A DNA stretch of 64,000 nt from Burkholderia sp. L27(2015) (lineage in GTDB: Bacteria > Pseudomonadota > Gammaproteobacteria > Burkholderiales > Burkholderiaceae), in the NCBI RefSeq assembly GCF_009765705.1, contig NZ_LMUX01000021.1, forward strand, positions 1,712,509 through 1,776,508. The letters are read 5' to 3'. The position numbers and the translations under genes are program-made. Position 1 is the stretch's first letter. Each line of letters begins with the position of its first letter. Below are positions 34,392 to 43,740 of this stretch, in pieces. The notes beneath the pieces are model-generated. The model had not been told where the DNA came from, searched no databases, and worked only from the letters and a program-made list of their open reading frames with translations.

Positions 34392-35780
34392 ATGTCAGAA
34401 ACACGGCTTCTTGCACAATTTGTAGCGGGACTAACCGCACGCGATGTACCGAACGATGTGGGCGACGTGCTCAAAAAGGCTCTGGTTGACGCGGTGGGTT
34501 GTGGGCTGCACGGTCTCACCACTGAGTGGGGGCGCATGATGCAGGAGTTTGCGCGGGAGGAGGGCGGGACTCGCCCGGAGGCTGCGCTCTGGGCGACCGG
34601 CGGCGCCAGCACGAGCGCGCTGAACGCTGCGCTCGCGCATGGCACGGCCGTCCACTCGTTCGACTTCGACGATCACAGCCGGGCCAAGATACACCCCGGT
34701 GCGGTGGTCATACCGGCGGCGCTGGCTTTGGCCGAACGCACCGGTGCGAGCGGGCAGCAATTGTTGACTGCGATTGCGGCAGGCTATGAGGTGATGACAC
34801 GCGTAAGCCTCGCGTCCAACCCGAGCGCGGCGCGTATGCGCGGCTGGCATTTGACGGGCACGACAGGCACGTTTGGCGCGGCGGCGGCTGGGGCGGTTCT
34901 GCTGGGGCTGGATGAAGCGGCGACCGCCAGTGCACTGGGTCTGGCCGGCACGCAATCGGCGGGCACGTGGGCGTTCAACTCGGATGGCGCGATGAGCAAG
35001 CGTTTCCACCCGGGCCGCTCGGCACAGAGCGGCTTGATGGCGGCGCTATTAGCCAAGCGTGGTTACCACGGGCCGCGCATGATGCTCGAAGCCGAAGATG
35101 GGGGTTTCCTGAGCGCAATGTCCGACGAGGCTCGGCCTGCGGAAATCGGCCGCGGGCTCGGAAGTGACTGGCGCACATTGGGCACATGCTTCAAACCCTA
35201 CGCCTGCTGCGGCAGCAATCACTCGTGCATCGACGCCGCGCTGTTGATCGCGCAACGCGAGTCGCTGACGCTTGCCGATATTGCGCGCGTGGAGCTGGGC
35301 CTGGGGCATGTCGTTACGAAGCAAACCGGCTTCGTGTACCACCCGACTACGGTGCTCAACGCGCAGATGAGCATACGCTACGACGTTGCCGTGGCGCTCG
35401 CCGATCGCAGCGTTTATCTCGAGCAATTCACCGAGCAACGGATCAAGGACCGTGACGTCTGCGATCTGGCCGAGCGCACCAGTGTGGTGTTCGACGATGA
35501 GATGGACGCTGTGTATCCGGAACTCTACGCGGGTAAGGTCACGATCTACCTGACCGATGGCCGCAGTTTCACGCAGCGCGTCGATTATTCGAAAGGCATG
35601 CCGGAAAACACCATGTCGCTCGAAGAGATCGAGCGTAAGTATCGCTCGTTGGCGTCGTTTGCGATTGGCGAAGACGCAGCCGAGTCATTGCTTGCGCCGT
35701 TGCACGCGGCGTTCGATACCGACGGTGTGAGTCGGTTGGCGAGAGCGCTGGGAGCGGTGCGGATCAGCGCAGGGTCATAA
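34392..35780 (+). CDS. MmgE/PrpD-family protein (third copy)
   Basis: A 462-residue protein; the ATG at 34392 has a GGAGGAAT site. It carries HSFDFDDHSRAKIHPGA, GYEVMTRVS and MSKRFHPGRSAQSG, so the family's carboxylate-binding residues are intact. A cysteine-rich stretch (CFKPYACCGSNH) follows at about residue 275; PrpD-type proteins often have one or two cysteines here. As the last enzyme of the sigma54-controlled operon it may supply the dehydration step that pairs with the aconitase-like hydratase. Confidence 0.87.
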   Translation: MSETRLLAQFVAGLTARDVPNDVGDVLKKALVDAVGCGLHGLTTEWGRMMQEFAREEGGTRPEAALWATGGASTSALNAALAHGTAVHSFDFDDHSRAKIHPGAVVIPAALALAERTGASGQQLLTAIAAGYEVMTRVSLASNPSAARMRGWHLTGTTGTFGAAAAGAVLLGLDEAATASALGLAGTQSAGTWAFNSDGAMSKRFHPGRSAQSGLMAALLAKRGYHGPRMMLEAEDGGFLSAMSDEARPAEIGRGLGSDWRTLGTCFKPYACCGSNHSCIDAALLIAQRESLTLADIARVELGLGHVVTKQTGFVYHPTTVLNAQMSIRYDVAVALADRSVYLEQFTEQRIKDRDVCDLAERTSVVFDDEMDAVYPELYAGKVTIYLTDGRSFTQRVDYSKGMPENTMSLEEIERKYRSLASFAIGEDAAESLLAPLHAAFDTDGVSRLARALGAVRISAGS

Positions 35781-35902
35781 GGAGTGTACTAAGGAGGGTC
35801 GGTTCAACTTCGGATAACCGCAACGATTAACAAGACTTTTTTGAGTGCGTCTGCTAGCCTTTTAAATCGGCTATCGGACCAGGGCGCTTACGTCATGGAG
35901 GA

Positions 35903-35916
35903 CGATCTACAGATCG
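35903..35916. promoter_or_regulatory. Palindrome upstream of the OYE gene
   Basis: CGATCT-AC-AGATCG is a 14-bp dyad within the 242-bp gap before the OYE gene. A separate promoter is expected here and the dyad may be an operator. Nothing else in the gap stands out. Confidence 0.3.
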
Positions 35917-36022
35917 AATAACCCGTCGCCGCAATATGGAGAGCAACAGTATTCTCCCATGCGTGCTGTCGTGTGCAGCGCTCTTCGGATGGGAGATCAA
36001 CCCGTATCAAGGAGCGGTTATC

Positions 36023-37135
36023 ATGCCAACGACGAAGGAATCTGCCCTGTTCTCTCGCACGAAAATTGGTTCAATCGATGTAGCCAACCGGATCGCCATG
36101 GCTCCGCTGACGCGTTCGCGCGCCGACAAAAACGGCGTGCACTCGGCACTCGCCGTCGAATACTATCGTCAGCGGGCCACGGCCGGCCTGATCATCACTG
36201 AAGCCACCAACATCTCCCGGCAAGGACGCGGCTACGCGTTCACGCCCGGCATTTATACCGAGGCCCACGTCAACGCGTGGCGGCCCGTGACCGATGCGGT
36301 GCACGCGGCCGGCGGCAAGATCGTCTGCCAGCTTTGGCACGTTGGCCGAATCTCCCACGTTGACTTGCAGGAAAATGGTGCGGCGCCGGTGGCGCCCTCC
36401 GCGATTCAGGCGGGAGAAACCGTCTTCCTGGAAACGGGCAAGCGGGCACGTCCATCGATGCCACGCGCGCTCGAGACCGACGAGATCCCGGGTCTGATCG
36501 AAGATTACAAGAATGCAGCGCGGCGTGCTCAGGAAGCCGGCTTCGATGGCGTCGAGGTACATTCGGCGAACTGTTACTTGCTCGATCAGTTCGTACGCGA
36601 TAGCACCAACAAACGCACCGACGAGTACGGCGGCTCGGTGGAGAATCGCACGCGCTTTCCCGTGGAAGTGATCACGGCCGTCGCGCAAATCTGGGGACCG
36701 GACCGGGTGGGCGTACGGCTCTCGCCGCTTACGCGATCAGCGGGTGACACACCGCTGGACAGCAATTCGCAGAGCACGTACGATTTTTACGCCCAACGTC
36801 TGGGCAAATTGGGTCTGGCGTATGTGCACTGCATCGAAGGGCAGACTCGCGGCGACAATGCGGCTGATGCATTCGATTTCAAAGCGCTGCATGCCGCGTT
36901 CGGCGGCAAATACATTGCCAACAACAGCTACAGCAGGCAGATGGCCATCGACGCTCTCGCGTCGGGACGCGTGGACATGGTCTCCTTTGGCAGACCGTTC
37001 ATCGGCAACCCGGATTTGGTCAGGCGCTTGTGCCGCGATGCGCCGCTGACCGAGCCTAATCAAGAGACCTTCTACGGTGGGGGAGCGGAAGGTTACATAG
37101 ACTACAAGACGCTCGATGGGAAACCTGCAGAGTGA
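36023..37135 (+). CDS. Old-yellow-enzyme-family alkene reductase (NemA-like)
   Basis: A 370-residue FMN protein; the ATG at 36023 has an AAGGAG site, while the frame upstream is open but unsupported. The barrel shows NRIAMAPLTRSRA, the substrate-anion pair His/Asn in VEVHSANCYLLDQF, and DEYGGSVENRTRF with the proton-donor tyrosine region. It reduces activated C=C bonds (enoates, enones, nitroalkenes, maleimides) with NAD(P)H. A 242-bp gap separates it from the previous gene, so it may be a detoxification gene with its own promoter. Confidence 0.9.
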   Translation: MPTTKESALFSRTKIGSIDVANRIAMAPLTRSRADKNGVHSALAVEYYRQRATAGLIITEATNISRQGRGYAFTPGIYTEAHVNAWRPVTDAVHAAGGKIVCQLWHVGRISHVDLQENGAAPVAPSAIQAGETVFLETGKRARPSMPRALETDEIPGLIEDYKNAARRAQEAGFDGVEVHSANCYLLDQFVRDSTNKRTDEYGGSVENRTRFPVEVITAVAQIWGPDRVGVRLSPLTRSAGDTPLDSNSQSTYDFYAQRLGKLGLAYVHCIEGQTRGDNAADAFDFKALHAAFGGKYIANNSYSRQMAIDALASGRVDMVSFGRPFIGNPDLVRRLCRDAPLTEPNQETFYGGGAEGYIDYKTLDGKPAE

Positions 37136-37161
37136 GCCAGGATCGGCTTGGGTCTCAGGGA

Positions 37162-39258
37162 TTATGTGCGCTGGCCGGCCGACTCGCTCATCCTATGTGC
37201 GTCGGCGGCATAGTCCTGGATCGCGAGCACCAGGTTGTGGACAGCCTGACTCAGATAATCTTGTCCCTGAAGGTCGAGTGAACCTATCGCTGCCCTTGCG
37301 CTGTCGTTTTCCTTATCGTTTCCGTTTTCGCTTCCCTTGTCGTCCCCCTTAAACGCCGCTCGCAAAAGCTCGGTCAACGCATCGTAGCGATCGGCTTGCG
37401 CCCCGCAGTACTCCACGGGCTCGAATTGCCGCGTGATCGCCAGGACATTGGTGGCCCCGCATATGGTGCGCAGCGCGACCAGTATCCCGCGGATACGATC
37501 GAGATGGGCCGCCTGCGAATGCCCTTGCAGCAGTGTGCGTTGCCGGGCGATTTCAGCACGCGTGCTGGTCAAGCCGGCTTCGCGACGAAGCGGATCGAGA
37601 CGAGCCGAGGCATCTGTTTCGGCACGCAGCATCCCAGACGCAAAAGCCATATTTGCCGACAGCGCCGCCAACACGGCGTCGGAAAGCGCGTCATCCTGCT
37701 TCTCAGGCCACAGGAGCAGGCTTCCCGCCAGGCCTATGCAGGCACCGATGATCTCGTTGATGGCGCGGGAGGAGATCAGGCTGCTGGCCGGATGAATGAA
37801 GTCGGACACGAGAACGAACATGGGCGTCAGGAAGATCATGAACAGGCCGTAGTTCACGAGGCGCAGCGCGATGACGGCCGCCGACAGCGGCGCGATGAAG
37901 AGGAGCATCTCCAACGGGCTCGACAGGCGCGCGATCAGGATTGCCGTGAGCACGCCGCCGATAATGGTGCCCACCGCGCGCTCGACGACCCTGAGCCAAG
38001 TATTGGCGCCCAACGGCTGCATGATCACGAGCGCCGCGATCGTCCCCCAGTAGGAAAACGACACATCGAAGCAAGCGCCGAGCGTATAGGAGACCGTGAC
38101 AGCGATGGCCACCCTGAGAGCCTGACGCCATACGATGGCCGGGACGTCGAAGCTCGACTGTCCCGCCGCGGCAGCCGCCGCCTCGCTCGCGTGTTCCTGC
38201 GGTTCCGGCTCCTGCCAGTGGCGCGCGAGTGCGACCAGCGCGTGCGTCGCGACAGCGATCGCGTGTGCCACGACGCCTTGCTGCTTTCCCGCTTCGTCCA
38301 GAAGCGCTGCGCCTTCCCCCAGCAGAGGTTCGGGGCTGGGCACAAGTTTGTCCGATTGATGGGCCACCTGATGGAGAAGCCGGCGCAAGCCTTCGAGCAG
38401 CGGGCGTTCGACAGACGCATCGAAGGGATGCGGGCTGCCGGCCCGGTAGTGGCTGAGCGCCATCAACGCGGCATAAGCGCGGCCCGCCGCATCGATGCTT
38501 TGGCCGAGGCGCGCGCGGCCGCCTGCCAGGCGAGCGACGACCTCTCGGCCGCGCTCGATGGAGAGGCGCACGGCGCGGCGGTGGTCGCCATTCAATTCCG
38601 ACCATTGCTCGGCATCGGCATGCGCGCCCGCATCGAGCTGTTGCAGGCTTAGCGCCATGTCTTCAAGCCTGGCGAAGATGGCCTGCAGGGCACGGCGGGC
38701 GGGTGCTCGAGGATCGGTACGCCAGATGAAGATGCACAACACCATGGCCCAAACAGCCCCCAGCAGGAAGCTGCCGGCGAGTTCCAAGGCGCCAACGGCG
38801 GAGCGCGGGGTCGTTACGCCAATCACAACGGCGATCGCTGCGATGAGCGCGGTCGGCGTAGGCATTGGGCCGAACGTCGGGCGATAGGAACGGGTAAGCC
38901 CGCAAAGCAAGACCAACACGAAAAGGGCCACGCCGCCCGCCACGATCCCCCAGTGGGCACAATAGGCGGCAATGGAAAGGGTAAGCGTCGAACCCACCGC
39001 GTAAGTCGCCAAGACCTTGATGCGGGATCGATTAGGTCCGCCCGGATCGCACAGACACGTCCAAAACGCCGCGACGGCACCGAAAGCGAGGTCCGGCATA
39101 TGCAATTGAAGGTCGGCGATCAACATGACCGCGACGGCGACGCAAGCCCGGATGCCTTCGACGATGCCGATCTGTTCCGGCGTGAAGGCGAAGATATGAC
39201 CTTCCGACCACCTGCTCTGGCGATTGAATGCCGTCAAGATTTTTGTCGTCAACTGCAT
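37162..39258 (-). CDS. FUSC-family membrane protein (YccS/AaeB-like exporter)
   Basis: A protein of about 698 residues with two hydrophobic blocks (about 35-190 and 385-520), each followed by a long cytoplasmic helical region, which is the fusaric acid resistance / AaeB layout. The ATG at 39258 has GAGG six bases upstream; ATGs at 39264 and 39270 are alternatives. A charged Asp/Asn/Glu-rich linker (GDDKGSENGNDKEND) lies near the C-terminus. It converges on the OYE gene with a 26-bp gap and is divergent from the small monooxygenase gene. Export of an aromatic or other weak acid is likely. Confidence 0.83.
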   Translation of the reverse strand: MQLTTKILTAFNRQSRWSEGHIFAFTPEQIGIVEGIRACVAVAVMLIADLQLHMPDLAFGAVAAFWTCLCDPGGPNRSRIKVLATYAVGSTLTLSIAAYCAHWGIVAGGVALFVLVLLCGLTRSYRPTFGPMPTPTALIAAIAVVIGVTTPRSAVGALELAGSFLLGAVWAMVLCIFIWRTDPRAPARRALQAIFARLEDMALSLQQLDAGAHADAEQWSELNGDHRRAVRLSIERGREVVARLAGGRARLGQSIDAAGRAYAALMALSHYRAGSPHPFDASVERPLLEGLRRLLHQVAHQSDKLVPSPEPLLGEGAALLDEAGKQQGVVAHAIAVATHALVALARHWQEPEPQEHASEAAAAAAGQSSFDVPAIVWRQALRVAIAVTVSYTLGACFDVSFSYWGTIAALVIMQPLGANTWLRVVERAVGTIIGGVLTAILIARLSSPLEMLLFIAPLSAAVIALRLVNYGLFMIFLTPMFVLVSDFIHPASSLISSRAINEIIGACIGLAGSLLLWPEKQDDALSDAVLAALSANMAFASGMLRAETDASARLDPLRREAGLTSTRAEIARQRTLLQGHSQAAHLDRIRGILVALRTICGATNVLAITRQFEPVEYCGAQADRYDALTELLRAAFKGDDKGSENGNDKENDSARAAIGSLDLQGQDYLSQAVHNLVLAIQDYAADAHRMSESAGQRT

Positions 39259-39405
39259 GTTCATCCTCATTTCATCGTCACGGAGCCATTCGTGCCCGAG
39301 TCATCGGCAAGATGGCGGTGGATCAGGTTGGGCAGTGTCGTGCAATAATCCGTGAGAGTAACAACAAACGACAATCATAAACAGCAACCATAAAGGAATT
39401 GCACT

Positions 39406-39702
39406 ATGACCAATCGCGTCAAACTTACGGCAATCCTCGCCGCCAGGGCCGGCAAGACTGATGAACTGAAGATGCTGCTCGACGGCATGCGTGAACCCTG
39501 CCGGGCTGAGCCGGGCAACCTGCGCTGGGACATCTGGCGGGACCAGGCTGATCCGAGCCGCTTTGTGCTCGACGAGCTATACACCGACATTGCGGCTGTC
39601 GCGACGCATCGCGAAACGCCGCACTTCAAGAATTACATCTCGAAGATCAACGACCTCGCCGAGCGCACTGTGTTTGTACTCGATCCCATCGCGGTCGCCT
39701 GA
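39406..39702 (+). CDS. Antibiotic-biosynthesis-monooxygenase-domain protein (YgiN-like)
   Basis: A 98-residue ferredoxin-like alpha/beta protein with the ABM pattern: VKLTAILAARAGKTDELKMLL, EPGNLRWDIWRDQADPSRFVLDELYTD, and HRETPHFKNYI near the end. Small proteins of this fold act as dimers in quinol oxidation or as heme/quinone monooxygenases. It is divergent from the FUSC gene and converges with the NmrA-like gene, with 9 bp between stops. The function is unknown beyond the fold. Confidence 0.82.
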   Translation: MTNRVKLTAILAARAGKTDELKMLLDGMREPCRAEPGNLRWDIWRDQADPSRFVLDELYTDIAAVATHRETPHFKNYISKINDLAERTVFVLDPIAVA

Positions 39703-39711
39703 CCCGCGGGT

Positions 39712-40347
39712 CTACAGCGTGGCTAATGCGTCGTCGATAGGCACGCTTCCGCCGGCAAAGCCAATCACCTTGTTTGCCATGCCGGCCTTGAGAGCCGCGA
39801 GCACGACGTCGGCCACATCTTCGCGTGCGACAGGGGCGCGCGAAGACTCTACGTCCGACATGATCTGGATGGAGCCAACGCCCGGTTCCATCGTCAGCGT
39901 GCCCGGACGCAGTACGAGGTAATCGAGCCCGCTAGCCATGACATAGTCGTCCGATTCGCGCTTCATTTGCGTGTAATGGCGCAGCGCTTGCGGCGAGCGT
40001 TCCGGCTGGTACGCCAGCAACACGCTGATCACGACAAAATGGGCTGCGCCGTGTTGCTTCGCGTAATCCACTGACTTGATAAGCGCGTCGCGGTCGATCA
40101 GGCGTTCCTGCTCGGCGCCTTCGGTTTCTGCGGAACCGGCGGCATAAATGACCGTACGCATGCCAACGAATGCGTTCGAGAAATCTCCCGCCAGGTCCGC
40201 AATGATCGGCCGGGCACCGAGCCGCTCGAACTCGTCGCGCTTTGCGGCGTTGCGTATCAACGGACAGAATGGAATGGCTGCGGCATGTAATTTTTCGGCC
40301 ACCAATCGACCCGTCCGCCCGGTCGCGCCAATCAACAGAATGCTCAT
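39712..40347 (-). CDS. NmrA/SDR-a5-like NAD(P)-binding protein
   Basis: A 211-residue Rossmann protein with the nucleotide motif ILLIGATGRTGRLVAEKL at the N-terminus and the atypical SDR pattern (YAAGSAET, HFVVISVLLAY, YLVLRPGTL). It lacks the C-terminal substrate domain of larger NmrA proteins and a clear YxxxK, so it may be a redox sensor or a flavin/quinone-linked reductase. The start has an AAGGAGAG site. The neighbouring ABM protein suggests quinone stress. Confidence 0.8.
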   Translation of the reverse strand: MSILLIGATGRTGRLVAEKLHAAAIPFCPLIRNAAKRDEFERLGARPIIADLAGDFSNAFVGMRTVIYAAGSAETEGAEQERLIDRDALIKSVDYAKQHGAAHFVVISVLLAYQPERSPQALRHYTQMKRESDDYVMASGLDYLVLRPGTLTMEPGVGSIQIMSDVESSRAPVAREDVADVVLAALKAGMANKVIGFAGGSVPIDDALATL

Positions 40348-40526
40348 GACTCTCTCCTTGATTGATGCGCAGTGCAGCTAGGGATGCTGCACGGTAGCGT
40401 CTTCCTCAGTCTAATATGAAGCACGCCGAGTCGGGAGCGGAACATTGCAAATATGCTGCATGAAGGCTTTTGACGAAATTTAAGGAAGGCGGGCCGACTG
40501 TCTTAAGCGGATCCCAAGCGCGGGTC

Positions 40527-41438
40527 TTAACCGGGAAACGCATTGCGCGTATGCGCCGTGTCATGGCGCGCCGATTCGATGTGCTCCTTGATGAGCGCGG
40601 CCGCGCCCTCAAGATCTTGCGCTTCGATTGCCGCGAGGATTGTGAGGTGGTCGCGCGCATCGCGCCCGCGCGGCTCGCGCGGCTCGCGCGGACGATCCTG
40701 CCGATACTCGATGAGCCGGCGCATCCGATGGATGCGGCGCACCGACTGCGCGATGAAACGATTGTCCGACCAGCCGGCGAGCGTTTCATGAAACTCGCAA
40801 TTCGCTTCGAACAGCTCGATGGGCGTCATGTTCAAGTAACCGCCGTCGAGAATGAACTGCTGCCGCCGCCGCAATTGCGCGAGCGCATGCGGGTCGCATC
40901 GAAATGACGGCGACAGGATGCCGGTCGGTTCGATCGCCGCGCGAAACAGATAACTTTCCTCATATGCTTTAAGCGAATCGATCATCGGCATGAAGCGCCA
41001 ACTGTGACCGACCTGCCGCTCGATCCAGCCTTCTTCCTGGATCACCGACAATACCCGTAGCAGCGCACTGCGTGGCGCTGCGTAACGTCGGATCAGATCG
41101 CCTTCCGCGACAATGTCGGGCAACTCGCGGGCCAGCCTGTCCTGCGCGATCTTCAGGTATAGCGGGTCGCTGGGCGTGGCCGAAAAGCGTGCCGCCACGC
41201 TCGCGAGTTCGCGCGCATGCTGCGCCATCGAATACCCGCGGTTGATGTCGTAGCGCAGCACACCGATTTGGCCGAGATGGCGCAACGCCACGTTCACGGG
41301 GGAACGCGACGTGCCGATACGTGCGGCGAGCGCGGATTCGATCAGGCGTTCGCCGCACGCGAGATCGTCGTGCCGCACGAGAGCGACGATCTCGCGCGCA
41401 ACGCGTGCCTGCAACGGCGTTAGTTGAGTTTCAGTCAT
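40527..41438 (-). CDS. GntR/FCD-family regulator with two winged-helix segments
   Basis: A 303-residue protein. Residues about 8-70 form a GntR winged helix (LIESALAARIGTSRSPVNVALRHL), and about 90-150 form a second similar unit (DLIRRYAAPRSALLRVLSVIQEEGWIERQVG, two stretches). The C-terminal FCD-like domain follows, with histidines in FEANCEFHETLAGW and a PREPREPRGR microrepeat. Standard FadR-type proteins have one winged helix and about 230 residues. It is the last gene behind the orphan binding protein and the glutaredoxin-DinB gene and probably regulates them. Confidence 0.85.
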   Translation of the reverse strand: MTETQLTPLQARVAREIVALVRHDDLACGERLIESALAARIGTSRSPVNVALRHLGQIGVLRYDINRGYSMAQHARELASVAARFSATPSDPLYLKIAQDRLARELPDIVAEGDLIRRYAAPRSALLRVLSVIQEEGWIERQVGHSWRFMPMIDSLKAYEESYLFRAAIEPTGILSPSFRCDPHALAQLRRRQQFILDGGYLNMTPIELFEANCEFHETLAGWSDNRFIAQSVRRIHRMRRLIEYRQDRPREPREPRGRDARDHLTILAAIEAQDLEGAAALIKEHIESARHDTAHTRNAFPG

Positions 41439-41525
41439 GCTGGGTTTCAGCTCTGTCAGGTCGTGCTGCTCTGCTGCCACAATTTAGCCGGCACAATTTC
41501 GACTGTCATCATTCGCAGCAACGCG

Positions 41526-42281
41526 TCACTGCCACAGACCATCAGGCATCGGCAGTCCGTCGAACTTCGCCGTATCGAGCCGGCCATGCAAGCCGCTCAC
41601 TTCACTGCCGAGCACATAGTCGAGTTGCCGCGTGTGTTGCGCCGAATGCCATGTGCTGCGTTCGATGACTTGGTCCGCATCTTGCTCGCCGTAGTACGTG
41701 TGCATGCGAAACCCACAGGTCTTGTCGTCCTGCGCGGCCCACCAACGATCATGACGCGCGATGACGCTGTCCGCATAGTTCAGCAGGTCGGGAACAGTTT
41801 TCAGGTGATCGAGCATGGCATTGCTGACGTCGCGCGTATCTTTGAGTCCGCTCTCGACTGCCTGCAGGAAACTGTCGGGGATCTGGAAGATGTGATAACT
41901 GAGTTGGCACACCGAGCGATCGCGCTTGGCGATCGGACGGGTTTCCAGATGCCCGGGCGGGATCTGCGCGATCAGGCCACGCGCGGTCGCGAGGAAATAC
42001 CTCCAGCGGCTCATCAGTTCCGCGGCAGGTAGACGCATGTCGTGCACGCTTTTGCCGACGAACGCGGCAACGTCCTTGAGCGATTGCGCGAATATCATCT
42101 CTTCCCCGCGTATCAATACCGGCACGCTGCGCACACCGCGCGCGACCAACTCCTGGCGCGCTTCCGGCTCATCGAGGATGTTGACGGACACGAACGGCAC
42201 GTCCAGCCGCGCGAGAAATTCCTTGACCTTGACGCAGCTCGAACAGCCCGGCTGCCAGTAAACACGTAAGGGATCGGCCAT
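41526..42281 (-). CDS. Glutaredoxin-DinB fusion protein (first copy)
   Basis: A 251-residue protein. The N-terminal 80 residues are a glutaredoxin/thioredoxin fold with the redox pair Cys13-x2-Cys16 (QPGCSSC), the cis-proline in RSVPVLI and FAQSL. The rest is a four-helix DinB-like domain with the metal-binding histidines in SYHIFQ and in TWHSAQH (H-x3-H). DinB-fold enzymes bind a divalent metal and add or remove thiols such as mycothiol or bacillithiol. A fused glutaredoxin domain suggests glutathione as partner. The gene is directly behind a periplasmic-binding-protein gene, as is its paralogue at 53212. No described function is known to me. Confidence 0.82.
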   Translation of the reverse strand: MADPLRVYWQPGCSSCVKVKEFLARLDVPFVSVNILDEPEARQELVARGVRSVPVLIRGEEMIFAQSLKDVAAFVGKSVHDMRLPAAELMSRWRYFLATARGLIAQIPPGHLETRPIAKRDRSVCQLSYHIFQIPDSFLQAVESGLKDTRDVSNAMLDHLKTVPDLLNYADSVIARHDRWWAAQDDKTCGFRMHTYYGEQDADQVIERSTWHSAQHTRQLDYVLGSEVSGLHGRLDTAKFDGLPMPDGLWQ

Positions 42282-42468
42282 GTCAGTCTCCCGCTTGGAT
42301 TGCATTAGATGATCATAGAATGCAATAAACGAGAACGCAAGCGGTTTCCTAAACGGCTTCATCTCGGGACGCATTGCCTGCGATCGGGCGACAAGCTTAC
42401 CAAGCTGGGACGAGGCGCCGAGACCGGACGCGAAGCACTCCGATGCGATGGCGCCTGCGTGATCTGCT

Positions 42469-43740
42469 TTAGTGCGTCACGAGTGCGCACTTGGAACCGG
42501 ACAGCGGTGCGAACGCCTGGTCGCCCGGCACCGTTTCGACGACCTTATACAGATCCCATTCGCCTTTCGATTCTTCCGGCGTCTTTACCTGTACCAGATA
42601 CATGTCGTGCACCAGCTTTCCATCGGCACGGATATGCCCGTGGCGTATCACGTCATCGTTGATTTCCGCGGATTTTAGCTGCGCGACCACGGCATCGGAG
42701 TCGTCGGTGCCGGTGGCCTGAATCGCCTTCAGGTAATTCAACACCGCTGAATACACCGCCGCCTGCATCATGGTCGGCATGCGATGATGGATCGCAAAGA
42801 AGCGCTGCCCGAACGCGCGCGAACGATCATCGCGATCCCAGTAGAAACCGTTCGTAAGCATCATGCCCTGAGCGTTCTTGAGGCCCATGCCGTGGATTTC
42901 GGTGATCAACGACAGCAGCGGCGTGAAAACCTGCTTGCCTTGCTGGATCATGTTGAATTGAGCCGCCTGCTTGACCGTGTTCAGCGTATCGGTACCCGAG
43001 TTCGCCAGCGCGATGACCTGCGCACCGGACGATTGAGCCTGCAGCAGATAAGACGATTGGTCGGGCGAATTGACGGGGTGGTGAACGGAACCCAGCACCC
43101 GGCCGCCGTCACGCACGACGATCTCGCTGGCGTCCTTTTCGAGCGCGTGGCCGAACGCATAGTCGGCGGTGATGAAATACCACGTCTTGAGGTTCTTTTT
43201 CATCAGCGCCCCGGCCGTCGAATTGGCTAGCGCGTAGGTGTCGTACATCCACTGGATGCTGTGCGCCGTGCATTGCTCGTTGCTGATTGCCGATGAGCCG
43301 GCGCCTGTCACCAGCGCCAGCTTATGTTTTTCGTCGGCGATGCGATCCACGGCCAGGGCGACGTTGGAAAACGTCAGGTCGGTGATCATGTCGACGTTCT
43401 GACGATCGAACCATTCGCGCGCGACGCTCGCGCCGATATCCGTTTTGCCTTGAGAGTCGGCCGAAATCAGTACGATCGGTGCGCCGAGAATCTTGTGATC
43501 TTTCGAGAAATCGTCGATCGCCATTTGCGCCGCGACGATGGAGCCTTTGCCGGCGTTATCGCTGGATACGCCGGACAAGTCGGTCAGTACCCCGATCTTC
43601 ACTACGCCATCGGAAATGCCGTTGGCAGCGTGAGCAGCGGTGGGCATGAGCAGGGAAGATGCATATACAGACGATGCAAGAATTGCTGATACAAGAGCAG
43701 ACGATGTGCAGGATCTCAATCTAAAGGTGCGGATATTCAA
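42469..43740 (-). CDS. Orphan Liv-type periplasmic binding protein
   Basis: A protein of about 423 residues. I place the start at the TTG at 43740, which has GGAG eight bases upstream; a longer TTG start at 43794 is possible. A signal peptide ends near PTAAHAANG. The mature part has VVKIGVLTDLSGVSSDNAGKGS and DQSSYLLQAQSSGAQVIALANSG, close to the binding proteins of the aromatic/aliphatic acid branch of the Liv family. No permease or ATPase genes adjoin, so it must share those of another system, perhaps the Liv operon at 14-17 kb. Confidence 0.87.
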   Translation of the reverse strand: MNIRTFRLRSCTSSALVSAILASSVYASSLLMPTAAHAANGISDGVVKIGVLTDLSGVSSDNAGKGSIVAAQMAIDDFSKDHKILGAPIVLISADSQGKTDIGASVAREWFDRQNVDMITDLTFSNVALAVDRIADEKHKLALVTGAGSSAISNEQCTAHSIQWMYDTYALANSTAGALMKKNLKTWYFITADYAFGHALEKDASEIVVRDGGRVLGSVHHPVNSPDQSSYLLQAQSSGAQVIALANSGTDTLNTVKQAAQFNMIQQGKQVFTPLLSLITEIHGMGLKNAQGMMLTNGFYWDRDDRSRAFGQRFFAIHHRMPTMMQAAVYSAVLNYLKAIQATGTDDSDAVVAQLKSAEINDDVIRHGHIRADGKLVHDMYLVQVKTPEESKGEWDLYKVVETVPGDQAFAPLSGSKCALVTH

